Assembly (NCBI GenBank): GCA_036338025.1
Contig: JAYZDB010000130.1
Coordinates: 1-11,837 of the forward strand
Source: JAYZDB01 sp036338025
GTDB taxonomy: Bacteria; Planctomycetota; UBA1135; UBA2386
Direction of reading: 5' to 3'
DNA length: 11,837 nucleotides
Shown in pieces: positions 7,206 through 11,837 of the stretch (positions are counted from its first letter, which is position 1; each line of letters starts with the position of its first letter). A program made the position numbers and the translations under genes. The notes beneath the pieces were generated by a model that was not told the DNA's origin, ran no database searches, and was given only the letters and a program-made list of their open reading frames with translations.

Positions 7206-8936
7206 ATGGAACTCCTGGACTCGCGTCGACTGACGGGCCCCAACCTGATCTGTCCGGTTCCGGGTGCTGTCATCGATGTCGAAGTGGAGGATGCTCTGCG
7301 GGAACAGGCTCTCGCCGTGTGGTCTGATCACGCGCGAGCTCTGCAACGTTCGGTCGGCTGGGTGGGCGAGGATGCTGGTGTCCATATCCGGCGTTTCGAG
7401 GGTGGTGCGAGCCTGGTGTTGGTAGCACCGATCGATGGGCTGTACGCCGCCTGCGAGATCAACGAGTGCGCATGGCAGCGGGCGGTCGCCGCTCTCGGTG
7501 GCGAAGGGCCTGCTACATCGGCGGCCGAGGATGTTGCCCGCCTGCGGGAGTTGGTTGCAGAAGAGAGCCGACCGCGGCTTCTGGATCTCGCCCGCCGGGC
7601 CGAATCGGTTGGTGTCACTTTTCTCTGGGATGATGACGCGGTGTCGGTCGGGACCGGCACGGGATCGATTACCTGGCCGGTAGATCAACTGCCGGTTTCG
7701 GATGCGGTGGCATGGTCTGAAGTGACGGATGTACCGACCGTGTTGGTCACAGGAACCAATGGCAAGTCGACGACCGTGCGAATGCTGGCGGCCATCGTCA
7801 AGGCGGGTGGGCGCACGCCAGGGTTTTCATCGACGGATGGTCTCTGGATCGGAAACGAGTGCATCGATAGCGGTGACTATTCCGGGCCCGGAGGCGCGCG
7901 CACTGTGCTTCGAGAGCGTCGCACCGATGTCGCGCTGTTGGAAACTGCCCGCGGCGGTTTGCTGCGGCGGGGTCTCGGGGTGAACAGCGCGAATGCCGTC
8001 GCCCTGCTTAACGTCGCTGAGGATCATATGGGCGAGTACGGCGTTCAGGTCATGGATGATCTCGTGGAAGCCAAGTTCATGGTTCGCAGGGCGGTGAATT
8101 CGGATCGACCCATCGTGTTGAATGCCGACGATCCCCTGGTAGTCGAAGGGGCGCGAAAGCACCTGCAAGCTCCGGTCATCTGGTTCAGTCTCGAAGCTGA
8201 CAACCCGATCGTTGTGGGTCACTTGCGCGAGGGCGGTACCGCCTGTGTCGCTGAGGGGGGGTATATCCGGTATTGCTGTGGCGACAGCCGGGTCGACGTC
8301 GTCGAGATCTGCTCGGTGCCAGCGACCATGAACGGCCATGCGCTGTTCAATATTGCCAACGCGATGGCAGCGGTCTCACTGGCGATGGCAATCGATCTGC
8401 CGGTCAGTGTGTGTGCCGCGGGATTGCAGGCATTCCAGAGTGATCCCGAGACCAACCCCGGCCGCTGCAATGTGTTTGAGATCGGCGGGGTGACAGCCGT
8501 CGTTGACTTCGCTCACAACGCTCACGGCATGCGAGCGTTCCTGCAGATAGCGGATGCCATGCCTGGCGGGCGCCGACTGGTCGTGATCGGGATGGCTGGC
8601 GACCGGACCGACGAGGGCATTCGTGAGTTCGTGCAGGCGGTCTGGTCGGTGCAACCGGATTGCATCGTCCTGAAAGAGATGGGAGAGCACTTACGCGGGC
8701 GGGAGCCCGGCGCCGTCCTGGATTTGATGACCGAGGAGTTGGCGCTGCTGGGTGCACCGAGTGACCGGGTTGTGCGGGCCGGGTCCGAGATCGAAGCTAC
8801 TCGTTATGCCCTTGGGTGGGCGCGTCGAGATGACCTGCTGCTGCTCTCCGTGCAGGCTGAGCGTGACGCCGTCATCGAATTGCTGCGCGATCTCGGCGAC
8901 AGTGGTTGGCGACCGGGCGAGCCGGTTTCGGGTTAG
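7206..8936 (+). CDS. CphA-like Mur ligase lacking the ATP-grasp domain
   Basis: A 576-residue paralog of the C-terminal half of cyanophycin synthetase. Its Mur-ligase module is apparently intact: P-loop GTNGKSTTVRM (183-193), STDGLWIG (209-216), LETARGGLLRRGLG (245-258), NVAEDHMG (269-276), NADDP (306-310), HALFNIANA (378-386), NPGR (417-420), DFAHNAHG (434-441) and GMAGDR (462-467). The first 175 residues have no ATP-grasp motifs. They begin DSRRLTGPNL, echoing the CphA N domain, and residues 121-157 (LLDLARRAESVGVTFLW and a glycine-rich stretch) resemble CphA 175-210. It therefore looks like a CphA relative that lost its Asp-adding module. This is the reverse of CphA2, which keeps ATP-grasp but has an inactive Mur site. 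ATP-dependent amide ligation is likely; the amino acid and acceptor are unknown, with Arg onto Asp side chains an obvious guess. The Shine-Dalgarno GGAAGA supports ATG 7206. The position right after cphA argues for a cyanophycin-related role. Confidence 0.88.
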   Translation: MELLDSRRLTGPNLICPVPGAVIDVEVEDALREQALAVWSDHARALQRSVGWVGEDAGVHIRRFEGGASLVLVAPIDGLYAACEINECAWQRAVAALGGEGPATSAAEDVARLRELVAEESRPRLLDLARRAESVGVTFLWDDDAVSVGTGTGSITWPVDQLPVSDAVAWSEVTDVPTVLVTGTNGKSTTVRMLAAIVKAGGRTPGFSSTDGLWIGNECIDSGDYSGPGGARTVLRERRTDVALLETARGGLLRRGLGVNSANAVALLNVAEDHMGEYGVQVMDDLVEAKFMVRRAVNSDRPIVLNADDPLVVEGARKHLQAPVIWFSLEADNPIVVGHLREGGTACVAEGGYIRYCCGDSRVDVVEICSVPATMNGHALFNIANAMAAVSLAMAIDLPVSVCAAGLQAFQSDPETNPGRCNVFEIGGVTAVVDFAHNAHGMRAFLQIADAMPGGRRLVVIGMAGDRTDEGIREFVQAVWSVQPDCIVLKEMGEHLRGREPGAVLDLMTEELALLGAPSDRVVRAGSEIEATRYALGWARRDDLLLLSVQAERDAVIELLRDLGDSGWRPGEPVSG

Positions 8937-8967
8937 CCTTCAGATCCAGGCGGAGCGCGGGATGGGT
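8937..8967. other. Short convergent gap without a recognisable terminator
   Basis: The plus-strand cyanophycin operon and the minus-strand secreted-protein gene end 31 bases apart. I find no GC-rich hairpin followed by a T-run on either strand, so read-through or Rho-type ending is possible. Confidence 0.5.
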
Positions 8968-10101
8968 CTACCGCGACATCTTGACGGTGATCAACACCGG
9001 CGCCGCATCCGTCGCGACTTCAAACTTCTGGTCGCGACGCCCGTGCAAGGAAGTGTCTACACTGATCTGGTACTTGCCGTAGGGCACGTTTTCGAACACC
9101 AGGCGGCCGGCGCGGTCGGTCTTGCCCTTGAAGTCGTAGAATCGCTTGATCTCCAGTTGCCAGGCTCGCAGGTTGGCACCCTCAAGCGGCAGGCCGTGGC
9201 GAGACCACACCTCGATGGTGACGTTTTTGCCGTCGGGTACGATGACAGTCTTGCCCTGGACTCGGGGTCGCCCGTTCACGAACGATGCTGCCGCGGAGTA
9301 GACCGTGACCGTCTCCGGAGGAGCCGAGGGTGCCCCGACGTTGCCGACGCTGAGCACGTAGTCGCCCTGCTCGACACCTTCGAAGATGACGTTCCCGAAG
9401 TTGTTGGTCTTGCCGTCGTGACGCCTGCGCCTGGTGAGGCTCTCTCCCGTCGGGACCAAATGCACGTTCATGTCGGTGCGTGGGATCTGGCGTTGGTCGC
9501 GTAGGATTACGCTGTAGATAGTGCCAGGGGTCAGGGCGAGTTGCAGGGGTCCGTCTTTGCCGTTGGGGTGATGATGCGTCAGGTTGATGTAGGCCGACGA
9601 TCCGTTCATGCCTTCGGCTGCCACGGTCACGCGATACGTGTGGTCCGAGAACGGAATCCCGGGCAGGTCGAAGAACGGTGTGCCCTTGGACCAGTTGGTC
9701 CTGAAGGTCTTGTACTTGTAGAACGGCGCTGGGAAGCCCGGCTTGCGGGCGTTTTCGTTGCGGGTCTCTTGGACGATGATCTTGTAGGCCTTCAGGTCCT
9801 TGATCAACTTGGTGCTGACCCGGATTCCCCCGGAAATCGTCCCAAAGCCCTTCTTTGTCGCGGTGAGATACACCTCCGCTGGCTTCGAGGTCGGGCTGCT
9901 CCTGGTCGGTTCCCGTGTGCTGTTGTCCCGGCTCTGTTCGGGTGCGAGGGTCCGGTTTTCTGCCTCGATGGCGTCCTCAGGTGTCTGCGTGGTCACCGAG
10001 ACCTGGGCGCTGGCCGGGTCAGCACCGAAGTAGGCCAACCCAGCCGCTGAAGATGCGGCCAACAAGCCGATGATGATGAGAAGTCTGCCGGGATTCTGCA
10101 C
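8968..10101 (-). CDS. Secreted or membrane-anchored protein with carboxypeptidase-regulatory-like repeats
   Basis: Hypothetical exported protein, 377 residues from the chosen GTG at 10101. A short basic start (VQNPGR) is followed by a hydrophobic segment (7-26, LLIIIGLLAASSAAGLAYF) and a possible signal peptidase I site after ASA (about residue 32). There is no lipobox cysteine. Residues 36-75 are a Thr/Ser/Pro/Glu-rich linker. The rest is predicted beta-rich and holds at least two carboxypeptidase-regulatory-like units, recognised by the turn pattern D-x-x-G-x-x-x-F-x-x-V-x-x-G-x-Y: NNFGNVIFEGVEQGDYVLSV (233-252) and TDRAGRLVFENVPYGKYQIS (328-347). Such domains usually serve surface binding or structure and carry no catalysis. 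The frame stays open upstream to a GTG at 10308, but that stretch looks unlike protein and would bury the export signal. No Shine-Dalgarno supports either start, so the 5' end is uncertain. Confidence 0.7.
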   Translation of the reverse strand: MQNPGRLLIIIGLLAASSAAGLAYFGADPASAQVSVTTQTPEDAIEAENRTLAPEQSRDNSTREPTRSSPTSKPAEVYLTATKKGFGTISGGIRVSTKLIKDLKAYKIIVQETRNENARKPGFPAPFYKYKTFRTNWSKGTPFFDLPGIPFSDHTYRVTVAAEGMNGSSAYINLTHHHPNGKDGPLQLALTPGTIYSVILRDQRQIPRTDMNVHLVPTGESLTRRRRHDGKTNNFGNVIFEGVEQGDYVLSVGNVGAPSAPPETVTVYSAAASFVNGRPRVQGKTVIVPDGKNVTIEVWSRHGLPLEGANLRAWQLEIKRFYDFKGKTDRAGRLVFENVPYGKYQISVDTSLHGRRDQKFEVATDAAPVLITVKMSR

Positions 10102-10347
10102 GGTAGGGGGCGGGCCGGCGACCCGTGTGGATCGCGCCGGGGAGTGGTTTCCTCTACATAGTACCTCGATCGTCCACGATAACAGGGGCCTGTGCCCGCC
10201 GGGTGGGCGAATCGCCGTTACGACGGTCTGTTCAAGCCAGACCGTCCGCCGAGATCCCACCGTATCTTGTGGCTCGGCTACTGGTCGGGGAGTCATCCTA
10301 CCAGCCACGCCACAGACGCATTTGCCCGGTTGGACCGAATCCGAGGA
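10102..10347. other. Non-coding stretch with inverted repeats
   Basis: 246 bases lie between the start of the exported-protein gene and the stop of the small membrane-protein gene, both on the minus strand. It holds a 9-bp hairpin (10222-10246) and a near-palindrome GGCGA-A-TCGCC (10206-10216). Reading the minus strand, TACTAT resembles a -10 box near 10160, but no good -35 stands before it. It is the likely promoter region for the exported protein if that gene starts at 10101. I see no RNA gene or transposon end. Confidence 0.4.
10222..10246. repeat. Perfect 9-bp inverted repeat (hairpin)
   Basis: GACGGTCTG (10222-10230) and CAGACCGTC (10238-10246) are exact reverse complements around a 7-base loop. 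No T-run follows on either strand, so it is not a classical intrinsic terminator. It could be an operator or a transcript-end stem for the minus-strand gene that stops at 10348, about 100 bases upstream. Confidence 0.6.
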
Positions 10348-10566
10348 TTAGAGCTCGTGTTTCTGCTGCTGCGCTCGGCGCTGCTTGAGGATCGTGACGT
10401 AGCCTTGGGCCTGGTGGATTGCGACGCCGACCGCGAGCACCGCGCCCAGGAACGGGAGCTTGAGTCGCCCCATCGCGTCCCAGTCGATGCTGAACACCCA
10501 GCAGATCGAGGTCACCGCGATCCCCACGCAGATGCTCGGCATGATGGCGTATTGGTCGATCGTCAT
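10348..10566 (-). CDS. Small two-helix membrane protein, unknown function
   Basis: A 72-residue protein from the ATG at 10566. Two hydrophobic segments, about residues 8-26 (IMPSICVGIAVTSICWVF) and 37-53 (KLPFLGAVLAVGVAIH), flank a short loop containing DWD and a GRLK motif. The C-terminus is polar and Gln/Arg/Lys-rich (KQRRAQQQKHEL), as expected for a cytosolic tail. The frame extends upstream into the serine hydrolase gene, but the added residues are its out-of-frame shadow, so I use ATG 10566, 16 bases after that gene's stop. No clear Shine-Dalgarno is present; translation may be coupled. I do not recognise the family. Support is its membrane-like composition and its tight position behind the hydrolase. 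Confidence 0.6.
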   Translation of the reverse strand: MTIDQYAIMPSICVGIAVTSICWVFSIDWDAMGRLKLPFLGAVLAVGVAIHQAQGYVTILKQRRAQQQKHEL

Positions 10567-10582
10567 CTGGTGAGGTCGTGAG

Positions 10583-11837
10583 TCATCTTCGATCGAAAGT
10601 GATCGGATGGTACCAGGTCGTGTGGAGTTTCGTGACCTGGCTCTTCTCGTCGAGTTCAAAGCGGACGAAGGCTTTTTCCTTCATGTCCATGATGTTGTTG
10701 ATCCACACGATCCGGAACGTGTCGTGCTGCCAGTGGCTCAGGTAGCCGTGGTGGCGCGCATTGTAGAAGAAGTACAGCTTGCCGTTCTTTTGCGTCACCT
10801 TGGCCTCGCCCGGCACTGGATTGTGGTAGGTGCCGGTGTAAGCCTTGAGTGGAAATGAGGGCGAGGTGTTTCCTTGACGCTTGGCTTGGAGGGCTTTTTC
10901 ACTGGCCGTATCCCGTTGTTTGGAGTTCTTGCTGAAGCCGAGATAGAGCTGGTTCCAGTCCGGTCCCTTGACCTTCAGGTAGTGGTCGACGACGCGGCGC
11001 GTGATAACCGTAGTCAGAGAGTTCATCGCCATGTTGGTCAACACCACTACGCCCAGGTTCTCCTCTGGCACGAACAAGGTCTCAGAGATCATGCCGGTCA
11101 AGGCGCCGCCGTGGGACACCAGCTTGCGGCCCTTGTAGTCCTCAGTGAACCAGCCCAGGCCGTAGGAGCGATAGTGAGTGCCGAGGACGCGGGTCCTGCC
11201 GGCGGACACCCCGAGCGGAGTCTTGCACTGCTGCATCTCATGAACGCTCTTTTGCGACAGCACTTGCTTCCCGCCGGCTAGATGCATGCGGAGCCATTGC
11301 GCGACGTCTCGCACATTTGAGTTGATGCCCGCAGCAGCCTTGATCGAATCGACGTCGTCGTAGGCCATGGTGGTCATCTTTCCGCCACGTATCTCGTGCG
11401 GGACTGCAACGTTCTCGAGTCCCCTTAACTCGCGGACGCTGGTCAGGGTGTCGTTCATCTTGAGGGGTTTGAAGAGCCGCGTGGTCACGAACTCCGTCCA
11501 GCTCTTGCCGGTCTTGGCTGGAATGATCTCGCCAGCAGCGGTGTAGAGGATGTTCTGGTAGTGGAACTTGCTTCGGAATGGTGCGACCAGTTTTTGGTGT
11601 CGGATACGTTCGAGGACTTCTCGACGCGCCATCTTGGACCCGATCCACAGGTGGTCGCCGCCAAACGTAGGCAGTCCGACGCGGTGCACCACCAGATCTA
11701 CGACCCGCAGATCACGCGTCGCCAGGGCGTCATGCAAGTGGAACCAGGGCAGGATCTCGCTGACCTTGTCGTTCCATGCGAGCTTGCCTTCTTCGACGAG
11801 GAGGCTGAGTGCAGCGCAGGTGAATGCCTTGCTGTTG
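10583..11837 (-). CDS. Serine hydrolase, class C beta-lactamase / penicillin-binding-protein-like, 5' part missing
   Basis: Member of the beta-lactamase-related serine hydrolase family (AmpC, EstB and DD-peptidase relatives). The frame is open to the right edge, showing 417 codons plus one base. The first complete residues are NSKAFTCAALSLLVEEGKL, where the family has S-x-x-K, so the catalytic Ser codon is cut by the edge: only its last base, C on the coding strand (g at 11837), is seen, and a serine codon such as AGC or TCC would fit. The second motif is Tyr93-Gln94-Asn95 (HYQNILYTAAGE, the YxN motif) and the third is His242-Gly-Gly (LVSHGGALTGM). LVVHRVGLP corresponds to the usual LLTHRSGLP. 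After about residue 315 a separate C-terminal domain (PLKAYTGTYHNP, GKLYFFY, WQHDTFRIVW) resembles DUF3471-type lipocalin-like tails. The protein is probably exported, but the N-terminus is not visible. Substrate unknown. The small membrane protein follows 16 bases later. Confidence 0.9.
   Translation of the reverse strand, partial: NSKAFTCAALSLLVEEGKLAWNDKVSEILPWFHLHDALATRDLRVVDLVVHRVGLPTFGGDHLWIGSKMARREVLERIRHQKLVAPFRSKFHYQNILYTAAGEIIPAKTGKSWTEFVTTRLFKPLKMNDTLTSVRELRGLENVAVPHEIRGGKMTTMAYDDVDSIKAAAGINSNVRDVAQWLRMHLAGGKQVLSQKSVHEMQQCKTPLGVSAGRTRVLGTHYRSYGLGWFTEDYKGRKLVSHGGALTGMISETLFVPEENLGVVVLTNMAMNSLTTVITRRVVDHYLKVKGPDWNQLYLGFSKNSKQRDTASEKALQAKRQGNTSPSFPLKAYTGTYHNPVPGEAKVTQKNGKLYFFYNARHHGYLSHWQHDTFRIVWINNIMDMKEKAFVRFELDEKSQVTKLHTTWYHPITFDRR

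Noticed and set aside
10140..10190. A sigma-70 promoter with TACTAT as -10
   Set aside because: No hexamer resembling TTGACA stands 16-18 bases before it, so it is noted only as a weak candidate.
10102..10308. N-terminal extension of the exported protein to GTG 10308
   Set aside because: It would place about 69 Pro/Arg-rich residues before a clear signal or anchor segment, and the DNA contains inverted repeats more typical of a control region. It cannot be fully excluded.

Overview
This is a GC-rich bacterial window with tightly packed genes, several non-ATG starts, and no rRNA, tRNA, CRISPR array or mobile element that I can see. The source looks like a heterotrophic, non-cyanobacterial species. 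The cyanophycin synthetase is the long type with a C-terminal tail. The FabZ-like hotdog protein (a DLS-rich N-terminus before the catalytic domain) and the carboxypeptidase-regulatory-like surface protein recall Planctomycetota. That placement is from remembered family resemblance and is tentative.

Left block, minus strand (1-2235): a FabZ-like hotdog dehydratase, biotin synthase bioB (TTG start), then bioF, which overlaps bioB by 4 bases and runs off the left edge. It reads as a short operon for the last and next-to-first steps of biotin synthesis, with a fatty-acid-type dehydratase upstream.

Central block, plus strand (2319-8936): four genes packed head to tail, forming a compact cyanophycin metabolism operon. 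They are an IadA-type isoaspartyl dipeptidase, a cyanophycinase (cphB), a full-length cyanophycin synthetase (cphA: N domain, ATP-grasp, Mur ligase) and a second, shorter CphA-like protein. The last keeps an apparently intact Mur-ligase half but has no ATP-grasp. CphA would build the (Asp-Arg)n polymer, CphB would cut it to beta-Asp-Arg dipeptides, and the dipeptidase would release Asp and Arg. The job of the Mur-only paralog is unknown and is the most interesting point in the window.

Right block, minus strand (8968-11837): a secreted or membrane-anchored protein with carboxypeptidase-regulatory-like beta-sandwich repeats, which meets the cyanophycin operon tail to tail across 31 bases; a 246-base non-coding stretch with inverted repeats; a 72-residue two-helix membrane protein; and a class C beta-lactamase-like serine hydrolase cut by the right edge at what should be its catalytic serine codon. 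Nothing visible links this block to cyanophycin.
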